NCBI GenBank assembly: GCA_947561715.1
Contig: OX387203.1
Location: 7,068,001 to 7,132,000, forward strand
Direction of reading: 5' to 3'
DNA length: 64,000 nt
Source: Ascidia mentula
Taxonomy: Eukaryota; Chordata; Ascidiacea; Phlebobranchia; Ascidiidae
Position 1 is the stretch's first letter. The number at the start of each line of letters is the position of its first letter. A model generated the notes under the pieces. That model did not search any database. It had not been told where the DNA came from and worked only from the letters and a program-made list of their open reading frames with translations. Positions 50,663 to 63,906 of this stretch are shown piece after piece. Made by a program: the position numbers and the translations under genes.

Positions 50663-51749
50663 ATCCCCATTGATGTAACACAATCAATCAAGTATGAACA
50701 TTATTTAATGTGTACAGATACCTGTATTAGAGATATAGTTAAGCCTGTCTGTTTAAGGCAATCACAAGAGAGTAACAGTAGGCCAAAACATAGCACCAAT
50801 ATCAGCTGGTGTGGTTTACAGAAGATTAGTACAATGCTGCAGATATGGAAAAATGTTTGACGTTCGAATAACACTAATAATACCTTTATAAAAGTTTATA
50901 AATTTTGGTTTAGCACCAACCCTTTTTTTACACTGCTTGCAAAAAAATAGATGTTTGTCATAATATGACGCCGACTTGTGTGTCAAGAAATATGTCTTTT
51001 CAGTATAACAAATCTACGTGTGTGTCAGGCCACAGTTCGCCACCACGCCCAAGTAATTACCTAATCCAAAACCTATCAGGATTCAGGAAAAAAAAATGTT
51101 TTGCCGCTACCTTGTGTTACGTCTTGCTTCCAACTTAATTGTAGCGGTTGCCGGTAAAATAGCTACAATTTTATCCGGTAGTTTACTTTTCCGGATGTAT
51201 CGAAAAACGACTAAAACGCAAAATAATAACATCCAAGTAGTGTTGATATGATTAAACGACCACTTCTATTGAGCCTGACTAAGCAAAAACGTACCACATC
51301 GAATTACAACATACAAATCTTGCAATGTCGTCCTTCTAATTTTGTTTGTTGGGCCTGCACTGTCTAAAAAAATACCTCATAAAAAACAACAACGTGTTGC
51401 AAAAATGCGATTAAAAATCCCATTTTTTATAGATGCAGTACCAACAGCACAATTGCCTCTTTTGTAAGAACATGTCACACAGAAAAATGTTGCAATGATT
51501 ACGTGACATAACAACACAAATAACTGTATTGCACAACACACTTGAACTAAGGATACAAGTAAGGGACTTATTTTATTTTTGGACTTTGGTCTTCCATTAA
51601 GTACTACCACAGGGAGCATAAATTTGCATTGTAGTTTTGTTGACGGACAGCATTGAAGTTTAAACCATGCCCTTACTTGGAATCACACAACTTTCATTTT
51701 GGATGTCTTGGGAAAATTTTCAAGACATTCAACTTAACAAAATACTTTC
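50663..51749. other. Intergenic: PPP2R3 promoter region and VPS53 3' UTR
   Basis: About 1.1 kb separates two genes in the same orientation. It must hold the PR70-type promoter of PPP2R3. I see no TATA box or other element that I can support. Confidence 0.5.
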
Positions 51750-54302
51750 CTATAAACGTTTCTTGATCAGCTTTTCAAGTTTGCGAATTCTTGATGTAGA
51801 ATCACTGTCAAGGGATGCATTTCCTGCAGAAGTTGAATTACTGCTTCCAGATACGGGCATTTTTGCACGGAACACCTCCATGATGGCACTTTGTTCCACC
51901 CTTCTCAAACCCTTCATGTCAAGAATTTTTTGGAATGTGTCCAGGTCTGGGTCGACCAACAAACGAATACAACTTGCTACAAATGTGTGGATTGGCTCAT
52001 GGGGCGCCATCACAACTTTCAAAAGCATTTCTGCTTTTGTCATGCCTTTGACTACAATTTTGGTATATGAAGACGGAGCTTTTCTTGCTACTTGCGAGGA
52101 TATTGATGGCAAATCAAGAAGGATTGTCTTCAGGGAATGTGTATCTAGTAGCAACTGCTCAGCTCCTACTGTCCCAATCGGTTTGCATTTGTATAATGAG
52201 CTGATGAAGCGTGGAATAAATGAGTTTGCAAATTTTATGCAGAACTGTGTGAAATACTTTCTAGCTTCGGCTAAATTTGCACGAATATGTGGAACTGTTT
52301 GCTTTATGTGGGAAGTGATTGCTGTGACATACGGGCTCTGGTCCCCAACATGCTCAACTGTGGTCCATGATATCTTTGACATGGCAGCCAGAGGAGCATC
52401 ACATGCTGATTCTAGATCTTGTTCTAGCAACTGAATAGAGTTTGATATTACATTACCAAAAACAGTTCTTTCCTCGGACAAGTTTATTTTTGGAGACAAT
52501 TTTGCATCAACCTTTTCCTTGAGTTTAATTTCCAATTGTTGCGTGGTTTCCAAACAATAATCGGCAGTTGTTAGAATGGAGCAAATTAATGTCAGTTCAC
52601 CTAAACTCAGCCTTATCACCTCAGACGAAGAGCCATCTTTAAGACTAGATGTAGTTTCTTTTAATAGGTTTGTGACTGTTGAAAAAGTAATATTGCTACT
52701 TAAAGACACAGGTGCTTGAGTGGTTTTGGGCAGGTTGCTTGTTAAAATCTTGGATGCATACTCACGAAGGTATTTTTGAAAGAGCTTTGCTAAAGCCAGC
52801 ATAGGTTTGCCTGTGCTCAGTTGTGAACACTGTACCATGCATTTCTTGTAGTACACAAACAGATCAGCACAGTTTCCAAGTACACCACCTTCATGTGGAA
52901 CAGTGTCTGTTTTCATTTGTTGGCACTTCTGCTGAAATTCATCCTGAAATTTAGACAGAAGCTCTGACAAATTTTGGTCTTGTGACTCAATGTAGATGTA
53001 CAGGTATGGTTCAAAACAGTTTGAAATAAGTCTCTGGAATAAATTTTCAGAAGCTTGGTTGACTTCAACTTTGTCATCAACTTCTTCTGCAGCTCCATTA
53101 TGCTGCCCATTTGAGACATCCTCCAGAAAAGGGTTTGTATTGCTTTCTTCACTCGAAAGCTTCACAGTTCTAGTTGAAACCTTTGTAGTTTTTTCACTTG
53201 ACTGACGAAGGGTGTTTCCAGACAATCTTTTAGACAACAATGTTTCAAAGTTGGTTGTTCGTTGAATGGCAAAAAGAAGGAGTTTAACATCAATTTCACT
53301 GGCCCGCCTCTGCATCAAACTACTTAATTCTTGATGCGTGATTTGACAAAACTCAACAGCTATTTGCTCAGACACCTCCCAATGCTCTGGGAATATCTTT
53401 GACATCTTGTTTTCAAATTCAACTAAAAGCCTTTTAACCCATGCATACCTCCTGTCAATCTTATCCAGCCAGGCAACATCTTGTGATGAATCAAACAAAA
53501 CTAAGTATTCAGAGAGCTGATTTTTTATGAACTTTTTGAGGAGTTCTTTTTTCACACTTGGCGACAAAGCATCAGCAACTGCACAAGCTTCCTGCAGCAA
53601 TTTAGTGTTGATTCCAGCTTTGGGGTTTCCACCAGCTTGGGGGGAGAATGCATTGTCAAATTCAGTCAGCACCAACTTAGTCATTTCTTGCTTTATCTCA
53701 TCCACTCTTGCTGATAATTCACGGACCATTGGAATAGATTTGTATTTGGCAAACTGCTCCATAACGTTAAGAACACCTTGTAAAAGGCTTGCAGCCTCTC
53801 CAAATTGACGTTTGTGTGCTAGATTTTGCAGGGTATCTACACCACTCATTAACATGTGCAGATGATTGTGTGTGGTTATGGCCTGGGTAAGGTTTCTTTT
53901 GGCTTGATCAAGCTGCTTTATATCCCTTGTAATTTCTTTAACCATTTGCTCAGACTGTTCTGCCCTATCTTTAATATTCTTGATCTTTGCAAACAGTTCG
54001 TGAATGGCAACCTGGGCCTCCTCTAGGGCTTGTTGACCATCAGCTCCAGCTGTTGTCTGTTTGCGGACAGCAGTTTTAATGTCATGATCGAGAGTCTTAA
54101 TTTTTCCTTCCACTTTAGAGACCACCTCATCAATATTAGAGAGTGACTGCTCAGAAGGGAACAAATTGTTAATGTAGTCAACAACATTAAAGTTAGGTTG
54201 CTCCAATGGATCTGTACTAGGAAAAACATCGCCTAGGACAGACTGCACCTCATCAGGAAAATGCAGCATGGCTTCGTGTGGATAGATATCCTCCGACTCC
54301 AT
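51750..54302 (-). CDS. VPS53, GARP/EARP tethering complex subunit
   Basis: A single uninterrupted frame of 850 residues runs from ATG 54302 to TAG at 51750. The N-terminal half strongly matches VPS53: [20 protein letters not shown], then [20 protein letters not shown] and [20 protein letters not shown], the conserved coiled-coil core of the Vps53 N-terminal domain, followed by [15 protein letters not shown]. Human VPS53 has 832 residues, so the length is normal. The protein acts with VPS51, VPS52 and VPS54 (GARP), or with syndetin (EARP), to tether endosome-derived vesicles at the trans-Golgi network or recycling endosomes. The absence of introns is unusual beside its many-exon neighbours, but the frame is fully open, with no poly-A tract or flanking repeat noticed, so it looks functional. 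Confidence 0.96.
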   Translation of the reverse strand: MESEDIYPHEAMLHFPDEVQSVLGDVFPSTDPLEQPNFNVVDYINNLFPSEQSLSNIDEVVSKVEGKIKTLDHDIKTAVRKQTTAGADGQQALEEAQVAIHELFAKIKNIKDRAEQSEQMVKEITRDIKQLDQAKRNLTQAITTHNHLHMLMSGVDTLQNLAHKRQFGEAASLLQGVLNVMEQFAKYKSIPMVRELSARVDEIKQEMTKLVLTEFDNAFSPQAGGNPKAGINTKLLQEACAVADALSPSVKKELLKKFIKNQLSEYLVLFDSSQDVAWLDKIDRRYAWVKRLLVEFENKMSKIFPEHWEVSEQIAVEFCQITHQELSSLMQRRASEIDVKLLLFAIQRTTNFETLLSKRLSGNTLRQSSEKTTKVSTRTVKLSSEESNTNPFLEDVSNGQHNGAAEEVDDKVEVNQASENLFQRLISNCFEPYLYIYIESQDQNLSELLSKFQDEFQQKCQQMKTDTVPHEGGVLGNCADLFVYYKKCMVQCSQLSTGKPMLALAKLFQKYLREYASKILTSNLPKTTQAPVSLSSNITFSTVTNLLKETTSSLKDGSSSEVIRLSLGELTLICSILTTADYCLETTQQLEIKLKEKVDAKLSPKINLSEERTVFGNVISNSIQLLEQDLESACDAPLAAMSKISWTTVEHVGDQSPYVTAITSHIKQTVPHIRANLAEARKYFTQFCIKFANSFIPRFISSLYKCKPIGTVGAEQLLLDTHSLKTILLDLPSISSQVARKAPSSYTKIVVKGMTKAEMLLKVVMAPHEPIHTFVASCIRLLVDPDLDTFQKILDMKGLRRVEQSAIMEVFRAKMPVSGSSNSTSAGNASLDSDSTSRIRKLEKLIKKRL

Positions 54303-55047
54303 TGATAGGTGTTTTGTTTTAAAGTTGTGTGCCCTACATTTCTGTTAAAAACAATAAAGGAAAATTGTGTAACACATTTAACTGTAGAGTAAGTCAGGTC
54401 AGGTGTAGCCCAAATTGGAAAGATCGTAATTTTTGTAAAAAAAATATTTCTCCATTTAATTAAAACTAGCATACTGTTTAATTTAAACAAACTAATTTTT
54501 ACCGACCCTGCCGTGTTACTGCCATTTATAATTCTGACTTTGTACTTTACGTTAGAAAAACAAACACCACGAAGCGTTTATCGTCACGCTTGACTGAAAA
54601 ACACACAGCACACAGGCCTTCCAAAGGAAAATAGATATCACATTTTGCACCGTACTTGGTGATAGGAAATCCTTTTAGAATTTTGTTTTATAATCGCCAT
54701 TACACGAGAATACAATCTCAACAATTATAATTTTTAACCTGTGATAGCTTTTTTTGCGTTGAAAACCGCTGACGCGTGAGAGCGACTCTGTGTAAAAGTA
54801 CCTTAATTAACATTGGCTACATAATATATAATGGAGTAAAAATGTGTCAATGTGTAGCCTGCCCAATTATTTGTTACAACAGCCTCTTCTTCAAGTGTTC
54901 AAATATGCAATAAAGGCCTGCAAGCATCAGTCCATTCGTTTATTGCAAATTCGGAAAATAAATATATAAATTTAAAACAATAAAATCGGAGAACGTAACC
55001 GTCTTTTTATAACACTTGTGCAAAGTAATCTAAAATACACATATAGC
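54303..55047. other. Intergenic: VPS53 5' flank and mPR 3' UTR
   Basis: No gene is seen. A minus-strand AATAAA near 54938-54943 lies about 105 bp beyond the progestin-receptor stop and is its likely polyadenylation signal. Confidence 0.5.
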
Positions 55048-57847
55048 CTAACAGCATTTCTGTTTGTCGGCCGTTCTTCGTAAATACAACCAATACAAAT
55101 ACACAACAAGATGCGTCAAAAGAATGGTAAATAAAAAATGTCCAATTGTATCTCCCCAAGACATTGCGACCACTTCGTTGTCAAAATGTCTGCAAAATCC
55201 AAAGTAGACTATCTTACATGTTTGAACATATGAAATTGATTTAAGATTGAAACGTATATCTTCTAAATACAATTAAGAACCTTAACAGGTTACGTAGCAG
55301 ATTGTTTCTCACCCCATGTAATACTTTCTTTCAATTTCGTCCACCACACTTTGCAGCATCACACTTTGAGCGTACATTGCCAACGCAGTAAACAAGTGAA
55401 AAATTTGGTGCGAATTTCCAATGATGTCGAATGTTTCTGTATAACGACACACACAGTTAAACCATAGCACGATCTTTGTTGATCTATATCACACTAAGCC
55501 TAACACTTAGCCAAAGCATCACTTATGTCAGTTTGTAACAAAAATTCTAATAAATTGATAGGTTAAAATACATACTTGGCATAAGGCGTTCAGGAACATT
55601 AGATGCAAAGAACACAAGACCAAGTAATAGATACATAAGTTGTTCGCCAAAGTGAAGACTGAGGTTGTGGCCGACTGACAAACTGACATGGTCATTGTTG
55701 ATATCTTCTAAGGTGACGAAGCCAGCATCAGAGATAAAGTATCTAAAACAAAAAACCTGTTTAAATGAAACGTAGCCTTTTATAAGTTAAAAGTGTTTGG
55801 TCCCAAAATAGGCCTCACCTTACCAGTAAAAAAAGTTTGTACGTTGGTAAGTGCACCAAATTCCCTTTATATAGACAATCAGCCTAAACTGACAATACCA
55901 ATTACTTAGTCCATGCAAATATCGCACACAAAATGTTAAAGTTTTATATTCTATCATTATAGGCCATGTAGTTTCTTACCGAAGCATACAGGAACCATAG
56001 AGTATTGCCGTTCCGATAATATAGAGGCCAGTGGAAATCCCAACAGCGGATTTCCATGATTTTTCGCTGGCGTAAAACGTTGTTGCCAAAGCGCTGGCGC
56101 AGTAGATTGCAAATATGATCAAAGCGGCCGACGAAGAAACGTCTAAGTATTAAGTAGATACGTTAGCACTATACGTCAATTGACATATTTTTTTATTGAA
56201 AACAGAGTTTTGAGAACCGGATACATTATGAAGAATACGGTTTTATGTCTTTCCACATAAGAAAAACATATTTTAATTGGGGACATGTAACTTATACCTA
56301 TGCAACGTTTCGGCTATTATAGCTTTTTGTTGTTTTTCGTTCAGAGAACGAAGAACTGTAAATTTATTTCAGGAAAATTTGTCAACCAAAGGGGTGCAGG
56401 ACTAAAAACGTACCACAGTAGTGTTCGGTTGGGCAAAGATAAAATTCCAATGGCACCTTCATCGCCACCCCATATACGTAAATAGCAGCAAAATCAATCG
56501 CATAAGCACATTGATAGCCGACCGTCGATTTTGAAGAAAGCATGTGGGCCAATGAACTGCATAGAAGGAGGTAGCAGGTACCTTAAACCAAAGTGATTGC
56601 AATTTTAGGTGAATACAGTTGTGCAATGAGATGCAAGTTGTTGTAACTGACTTCAAAAATTGAGATATTGGAATCGAACCAAAACAAGTTGTTGTAAGAT
56701 CTGTTTTGTTGTTTGGTGATTGTTACCAAAATTTCCAAACTTTCATTGTGAAGATTGGACTTTGGTATTGGGATTATCACGAATATGTGTCAAATATTTT
56801 CCTTAATAACCAACTTATCTGGTCCGTAATGTGCTATTATCTACTATTTTCTTGGATTGCCTATGTCCGTTCTAAGACAGTTTGCTTACCAAATCCGTGT
56901 GCATAAAAGGGTAGAGCGTACGGTGTGCTACCGTAAATAAAAAACATCCTGGCGTATCTCTGTGCAAAGAAGAGGAAGGGAAGAAAATGCGTCCAAAAAT
57001 TTCCGGCCTCGTTGTTCGGTTGAAAAACACTAAAAATATAAATGCCAAAAACTTAAACTCATTTGTTATCCTCGTCTTGTGTGGCATTTCACGCCTTCTG
57101 ACCCGACGGCCAATTACGTAATAACGCGTAGGTTGTTAGTTTGACTTGAATGCTGAACTGATGCCTGGTTTGAAACTATTGGAAATAGCACAGGCGAGGA
57201 TTAGTGTTGGCATTTACCGTACGTTGGCAGATTGACTGCTACTAGGTCATGTCATTTGTTGTAGGCTTGTGATTCAACACCTTATCGTACATCGAACATT
57301 GTTCGTAATCGGACTAGACAATAAAATCATCACAAAAGACATTCTTTGTTTGAGAGATCAGTCAACCTACCTAAATACGTAATACCAGACGGATTGATTC
57401 ATTGGCCGATACCCTGTTGCAATATAGGGCCGATGTAGAATACTTGGGACTTCTTCGCGGCATTTGCAATGTCTGTTAAAAAAGAAATGTTATTTTTTAA
57501 TATACCTGTATGTAGTGATGGCATTTAAAAACAAGTTCTATTGAAAATATATGAACAGGATTGTCATAATTCACACCCAGAACGCAAATTCTACAAAGGC
57601 GTTCGCGCAAAGCCAAGAATGCCACCACTGCTTGTAAGCTGTCAAGTTTGTTTCATTGTAGTAAAATGGAAAATACAAAACAAACATGAATATGCACTTC
57701 GCTTGTTCTTTTATACTCCAAAAAATATCTTCATTTATCAGATACACACAAATGTAGCGGTCCTATCCCTATGAAACGTTTTTACACTTACTTGGATTGC
57801 TTTGCACTGCGTTCCAAAATTGAATGCCAAATCTTTCTAATGGTCAT
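55048..57847 (-). CDS. Membrane progestin receptor (PAQR5/7/8-like), copy 1
   Basis: Eight exons give 353 residues: 57792-57847, 57371-57472, 56890-57029, 56414-56581, 55980-56142, 55576-55742, 55313-55436 and 55048-55189. All phases close. Diagnostic stretches are EEVPSILHRPYIATGYRP, NEAGNFWTHFLPFL, SSLAHMLSSKS, NVPERLMP and FDIIGNSHQIFHLF; the SxxxH, PER and HxxxH pattern is the metal-site core of the PAQR family. Several hydrophobic stretches across the length fit the family's multi-pass membrane topology. Length matches vertebrate mPRs (330-354). The protein would sit in the plasma membrane and respond to steroids, possibly with hydrolase activity. The boundaries of exon 4 were set by phase and homology; its nearer AG and GT alternatives break the frame. 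Confidence 0.92.
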
Positions 57848-58919
57848 CTTCTAACAAACTACAACGTTTGTCGACTTGTAAACGTATGCATCAATCTGTT
57901 ACAAGCTGTCCACTGTTAGGTTAAGAAAGAGTGGGTAAGTTGCTCAATATAACACACAAGACAAAGACCATCAATTTGACAATAAACAGACTGCCTAAAA
58001 CTGCCTTGACGCATCACTTCCCTGCCGGCAAGCTGGCAATCATCCTGAATCTGAACATATGCCGTTTATACAGCTACCATCACGCCCTGGGAACACGACT
58101 AAACGACCAACGGAACTGGCTGAGCAATGATGTTTTTCATTTGACCACCGGCTTATACAGCATAATGCACACCACAGTGCATCCAGGTCTGTGCGTCACT
58201 GCCCCGCGGCCAATAACAACCGGACAAACTAATGCGTGCCAACACAAAACTACCGTGCGTTACGACATGTAGGCGAAAGGTATTTCAAGTGTGCTGCATA
58301 AACCTACGCGATTTTTGTCGATAAAATAACGCCACGTTTTCACAATAGAAGTTGATACTTCTGAAAATAGTTCGTAGCGGACTGTTTCGTCACTTTCTTG
58401 CACGGTACAGGAAAAGCCATTTTTCCTCACCACTATTATCAATGTGCGTTGTAATTAACACGCGTGAACGCGCTTTAAATACAACCGAGCCATTCTTAGT
58501 TGAACTGTAATACCATACCGAAGCTTAGACAAGCGTATTCTCACGACCATTGACGTACTGCTGCAAAAGTGTTACTCTGACGGCCGGCAGTTTATCTTTG
58601 CTGTATATACACTATTGTTGAGCCTTGGTGCAGTTCCTGTACGTGTTCAAAGTGTGTATAGGATAATTCGACCAGTCACGCGGAAATAATTAGAGGCACT
58701 AAACCGGAGTACCGCAATGAACTCTTTCACGTTTAAATACCGTGACGATGAGCATAGAACAAGGTGCGTGCATTACCTTATAATTTACTATTCGTCAACT
58801 CGCCCATGTTTTCTTTAATGTGCATTTCATCATGCAGATGTTTTTAATTCTGTACTAGGCTTGAAAGATTACCGACATATTAAATGCAGACATGATTGTT
58901 TAATAAATGGAAAGCACGA
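57848..58919. other. Intergenic
   Basis: About 1.1 kb between the mPR promoter side and the CCDC51 3' end. The 60-codon frame at 58260-58442 is unsupported. Confidence 0.45.
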
Positions 58920-61065
58920 TCACACAGTGAGAACATAATACAAAGCGGACATAACAGCACCCCATACGACAATATCATAAAATGTTCTTTTACTGGGCTT
59001 CGGGACAACGTTTGTAGCACCATCATCTACGTTATCGTTAAATTGTGTTGCATTCTCAAAGTTTTGCACAGTTCCAGCTGATATTCTGCTTGTCATTGAT
59101 TCCTTGATTTTACTGATGTCCTGTCTTGTGTCTGTTTGCAAGTCCTTGAAATTGGCAACCCCAGCATCAATCTTACTCATTAAAGCTTTAATTTCTTTCA
59201 TTTCCTACAAAATGGGTTAATACGGTTAATCAAAGAATATGCAATTAATATTTTGGTTTAGAGTTTCTCAACTGGTTTAGGTATTATATGTGCAAAAAAA
59301 GCCATAATATTGCAAAGACACCCTGTCTGCAGCTTTGGTTTAGGTATGTTTACCACCGGCCAATTATGTTAAGTCTGTTTACCCCAGGGGCCATAACATC
59401 ACCCAATACAATGTCAAGACCATTTCTTGGAGATGCATCTTTAATTTTGAAGTAAGCAGGACAAATGGTATGGCATTATCACCTAAAATCAGATGGACTT
59501 TAAATCAGCAGGAAGTGTGGAAAAACCTTGGCTGGGCCCCTCAGTAGGTTACTGTAGACCACCAGTTGAGAAACATTGTTAACAGTTAATACAACCTGAT
59601 GCACTTTGTTTATCATAGGGTTGGCACCACTGCTTGACATTGATTGTTTATTATCAGTATCTTGAGGTAACTCTATCAATCTGTTGACCAACACAGCTTC
59701 CAACTGTGTCAATTCCTCTTTGATGTCAGTGTAAGTTTCATTGACAAAAGGAATCACCTGGATAGTTCATTGAGGTTGATATTATGTAAAGAATGCATAT
59801 ATATATATGTACAAAACCGTCAACAGACTTGTAGGACAAAACACACCTTATCAATGTCCTCTTTCAACTCTGCATTGTCATGCTTATCCAAAACCATTTG
59901 TTTCAGTTCAGAAGTTCTCACCTGATTTATGTACGATGAACCAAGAAAACCTGTTAATAGACTAATATCAGCAACCACTTATCATATCAGTGAATGTTTT
60001 TTAATATACCTATTATGGTTCCAATCACAGAACCAATCAAAGACCAGTTTTTTGTTCTCTCCACTCTTGCCCTTTCCTTTTCATAGCTGTCTCTCATGGC
60101 TGCCGAGAGCACAAGAAAGGAATCTCTTTCTTTTTCTTCAGCAAGGTCAAGTTCATCTTTAATTCTGTAATAAAAGTAAAATCTCTATCAGGCTTATCAA
60201 CAAACAGCCAGAAAGGTTGCAAATAAAGCTGTTCCAAAAAAATATCATCTCTGAAAAATAAACTGCCATAAAATAGTCAATCAAACCCATTTTACTACAA
60301 AAAAATACATGCTAAACTGAAAATCTATTAAAATCAAAATAACAGTTTGTAAAGACTCGAGTATTAAATACAGAAAAAGACACAATAGGTTAATTTTCCA
60401 ATAAAAATGCATCGTTACTTTTCTTCTCTTGTCACCAGCTCATGTTGTTCGCTTGCAAGTTGTGGATAAAGCGGGTTTGAATAATTGACATGACTTAGTC
60501 TCTCTCGCACATGTTTCAACTCATTTCGTATGTTGACCATGTCCCGCATAATGAGTCTCTCCTTTCCCCGGGCTTCCAGAAAATCCTTCTCAGCCTTGAT
60601 GAAATACCGGGTGAAGTTTAAAGTATATAAAAGTCCTTTTGAAACTACTCTTTAAAATTTAGAGATTTAAAAAAGGAAAAAACAAATGTTTGCCATTTAC
60701 TTTATATCACTATCAAAACAAATACAACAAATAATTTACATACAGAGATTTCCAACACATTTGTTCAAACAATCTACTTATTTATTTCTACTTACACTCC
60801 TGACTTCAAATTGGGCATTTTGAACGTCAGTTAAGCCAACAAATTCCTCATAATTTTTGTAGAAGTTGTCATATTTGTTTGCACACAATTTTTTTAGTTG
60901 ATTTGCTTTTTCTGATGCTGAACTAAGGAACAACCTTTCAGATGTAGAAGGCCAAGCAGGCACTATTGGTTTATCCAATAAAACTTGGTTTTTCCATCTT
61001 GTACTTTGCAGCAGACAAGAATGTCTGTGCCAAAAGCTTCTTGCCCACATACGGTTGTCCAACAT
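58920..61065 (-). CDS. CCDC51/MITOK-like mitochondrial inner-membrane protein
   Basis: Six exons give about 383 residues: 60796-61065, 60419-60594, 60010-60164, 59847-59950, 59596(?)-59757 and 58920-59204. The N-terminus is basic and amphipathic ([16 protein letters not shown]), like a mitochondrial presequence. [14 protein letters not shown] matches human YEEFVGLNEVREAQ, and [18 protein letters not shown] matches the first membrane segment of CCDC51. Coiled-coil stretches lie between, and the C-terminus ends in a second hydrophobic segment ([15 protein letters not shown]), as in the human 411-residue protein. CCDC51 forms the pore of the mitochondrial ATP-sensitive potassium channel with ABCB8. 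The donor of exon 5 is uncertain; the CAG then GTTGTA choice at 59596 keeps frame, but two other in-frame donors lie just downstream. Confidence 0.88.
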
Positions 61066-61336
61066 TCACATCATAGTCAAAAATATGTTTCTTTAAGTTT
61101 CAACAAACTAAAAACAAAAGCATGTGTTTTCTCACCAGGCTGGTTGAAAAAATCCCTTCGGTAAAAAGCATTGCAATACAATGACAAAATTGGCCTGATT
61201 TATTTGCCACAACAGAATTTTACATATGTTTTGCATTACTCCAAACACACATTGGTCTTCACCTTTTTCGCTGGCGAATCGGGAATTACCCACATGGTAA
61301 AATTGACAATGGAAATCAAACAATCATTCTCCTTTG

Positions 61337-61577
61337 CAGTGTTTTTCCCAACCGGTGGTACGCGTGTACCACTAGTGGTCCGCGACGCACTCCAGGTGGT
61401 ACGCGAGCACCTTTACGTGATTAGTGGATAAAGTTGGAATTTGAAAAATCATGAGTGATTTCAAAATGTTTGTTACTTTATCCCCTAGGTCACTTTATAA
61501 CACTCAACTAGGTGGTACGCGTCGAAATTGTTTTACCTCCAAGTGGTACGCAACCACAAAAAGGTTGGGAATCACTG
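61337..61577. mobile_element. hAT-type MITE, second copy
   Basis: A 241-bp element runs from CAGTGTTTTTCCCAACC to GGTTGGGAATCACTG, forming terminal inverted repeats. Flanks CTCCTTTG and CTCTATTG agree at 6 of 8 bases, consistent with an aged 8-bp target duplication. It is related to 45013-45232 and non-coding. Confidence 0.75.
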
Positions 61578-61719
61578 CTCTATTGTTTGTTGGCTGGGAA
61601 TAACTGGAACCATAGTATACTATATTATGCTGAAACTGTGGATTTTATGCACATGTTTTTTTGGCAGGGAAAAGCATTAACGAGTACTAACTTCAAAACA
61701 TATTTAAAACAAATCGGCA

Positions 61720-62037
61720 ACTTCAAGTATGGTTTAAACTTCGATTAGAGACATTTACAAACTCGAACTGGCCAAAGTAATGCACGATTTCCATACCGGC
61801 AATCTACCGGCCTCCTACAACTCCTTATTTTCGTTAGTAGGCACAGTGCACGATCATTTCACAAGAAATGCATCGCAAAAGAACTTATTTCACCCAAGAG
61901 TTAACACCACCTTCGGCTTACGTATGCTAAAACATAGGGGCCCACAGATATGGGAGGAAATAAACCCTTCCATTAGATCGCTCTCCCGTCCATCATTTAA
62001 AAAAAAAATCCGCCAATGTTTCACATCTCAGTATTAA
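61720..62037 (+). mobile_element. LINE 3'-end fragment (reverse transcriptase C-terminus)
   Basis: The frame at 61780-62037 ends HRGPQIWEEINPSIRSLSRP followed by FKKKIRQCF and a stop. The pattern of N-x-R..RGP-x-IW..S-x-x-x-FKKK is typical of the extreme C-terminus of non-LTR retrotransposon ORF2 proteins (CR1/L2/RTE-like). Homology continues a little upstream in another frame. The rest of the element is absent, so it is a 5'-truncated, inactive copy. Confidence 0.7.
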
Positions 62038-62941
62038 CTTCCTTTTTCATCCATCCTGTTAGCAGTCAGTTTTCCCCTTTTTTCTTGTAGTCCTCCTGTC
62101 GTTTATTGCGTTTCTTCTGTCTTTTTTTTATGGTGTTTTTATTTGTGTTTTTATGCATATTCCACTGTACACTCTACGCCTAAATGAACAATTTACTGCC
62201 GTAGGATCCGTTGTTGTTTCAGACCTAGGAGCGCTGCACACCAACATCATAACGTGCGATTGATCATCAGCAAGACCTACGATGATTCAACAACCGCAAC
62301 CTCCATACGATCCTGACCATCTCCAACCAAAACCACCACGTTTGGACTGTCCTCGGGACGTTAAGGTCTGTCGATGTGGATCAAAGGAAACGTTCTGAGA
62401 ACCGAGTTGGCGTTTGCGTTTCGATGGGTTTTGCTTTGGCCAGCACGGCCGGGTGGCCACCTTTTCGTCACATGCAGCTTGTCGCAACCCATCACCTCCC
62501 AGTGCGACTGGCTGCGATCCTACGGCAGACGGTGATTCTCCGTGAGGAAATCACCTTTACATGGGCGCCTGACTCGATAACCTTTATGGTTTTATCGGTG
62601 CCCATGCCATTTCATTTCCTTGTTTTTTGTTCGTCGCGTAGTTGCTTTTCTCGCAAAATAAACATGATTGTAATCCCAATCCCCGTCTTCGATTCAAGGT
62701 ACTTATGCATCAAGAAAACGTGCATGATTTTCCAACTTGAAAAGTTGACGTCATCTTATTGCATGCAGTTGGCGATGTAGGCGCGCGTCATACGTGACAA
62801 ATGTGTAATGTAGCCGGCGTCACGTTTGGTAAAACCAAAATACGTCAAAGATTTGCACCACAGCGCTGTAGGCTACGGATGTTTCATCAAGGCAGGTTGG
62901 TAAGATTACTTTGTTACTTGTAATAGTATCCTGCACTGAAT
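62038..62941. other. Intergenic, upstream of the second PAQR gene
   Basis: A 134-codon + frame (62376-62780) has no recognisable homology and probably arises by chance in this less AT-rich stretch. The promoter of the PAQR gene starting at 62942 should lie here. Confidence 0.4.
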
Positions 62942-63906
62942 ATGTCGTTGACAGGTGAGATGAATTCTTCGGAAACACATGTGAATAATTTGCAGCACAA
63001 AAACAGGTGCGTACTGTGTTTCCATTACCATTGAACTTAGTTAATTAAAAATTGGTGATGGTAGGTACGTCGAAGAAGTAATTTAAATAATGTTTTGTTA
63101 AACTAAAAAATACCTGTTTTGGTTGAGGAGTTAAATCTATGCATTTTGATTCTGTTTACATTAATCCCCCAAACCACCCAAAGTGTGAAAATTCAAGTGG
63201 TGTAATAAAGTATGCCCTGTAAAGGCAATAATACATCCAACTTAACTATAAAACAGTGAACGCGTTGTAGTATATACCAAAAGCGGTGGGCAATTTGTAC
63301 TGTGTGGGTTATCTGAGAAATTAACCACGCATTTTTATCACACTGTGAGTGGCCATATGCGAAGTTAAGCGGCTAAAAATGGAAGAGGCTTTTTAAAATG
63401 CATGACGTTAGCCTGTTGTAAACTCTTTAGGCCAGTTTACCAAAACAGATGAGCTCAGCGGATGTAAGCGGGTAACTGTATGACGTATCACAACAAAAAA
63501 ATGCCTAAAAGGCTACGGCACTATTAATAATCTTCAGGTTTTGGCAAACCTTTTGCTTTCTCAGGTTCGGGCTGCAATTATGCGCAAAGGACGAAGATTT
63601 AATAACATATGAAGAATCCATGTCCTGTCAGCAACAAGCCTACGTTTTAACGGGATACAGGCCACCAAACAAATCCGCCTTGTATTATGTGAAAAGGTGA
63701 ACACATGTGGTGGCAAAGGGCAACAAAGTAATTCTTATCAAAGCCCATTATTTTTTACAGCGTATTTCAGCTGAACAACGAGACGTTGAATTTCTGGACG
63801 CATTTCATTCCATTACTTCACTTCCTTTATAGTTATTACCACTTTTTCAATGACTTTGAACATTCAAAGGAATCATTTTGCTTGCCCTACTACGCGCACG
63901 GCTTAG
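62942..63906 (+). CDS. Membrane progestin receptor (PAQR5/7/8-like), copy 2, cut by window end
   Basis: The first three coding exons are 62942-63006, 63565-63696 and 63761-63906, joined in phase; the gene continues past the window. The start is MSLTGEMNSSETHVNNLQHK. Exon 2 ends in TGYRPPNKSALYYVK and exon 3 carries NNETLNFWTHFIPLLHF, the signature of mPR-type PAQRs. The last bases, YYAHGLG, align with YAHGFG of copy 1. Intron phases at both exon 2-3 and exon 3-4 equal those of copy 1, so the two genes are paralogues. The order is copy 1 (minus), CCDC51 (minus), copy 2 (plus). Confidence 0.88.

Noticed and set aside
51667..52434. 255-codon + strand frame overlapping VPS53
   Set aside because: It is antisense to the well-conserved VPS53 coding sequence and has no homology of its own.
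56459..56656. Nearest AG acceptor (after TATGCAG) for mPR exon 4
   Set aside because: It shifts the frame and loses the conserved SSLAHMLSSKS stretch; the acceptor at 56582 restores phase and homology.
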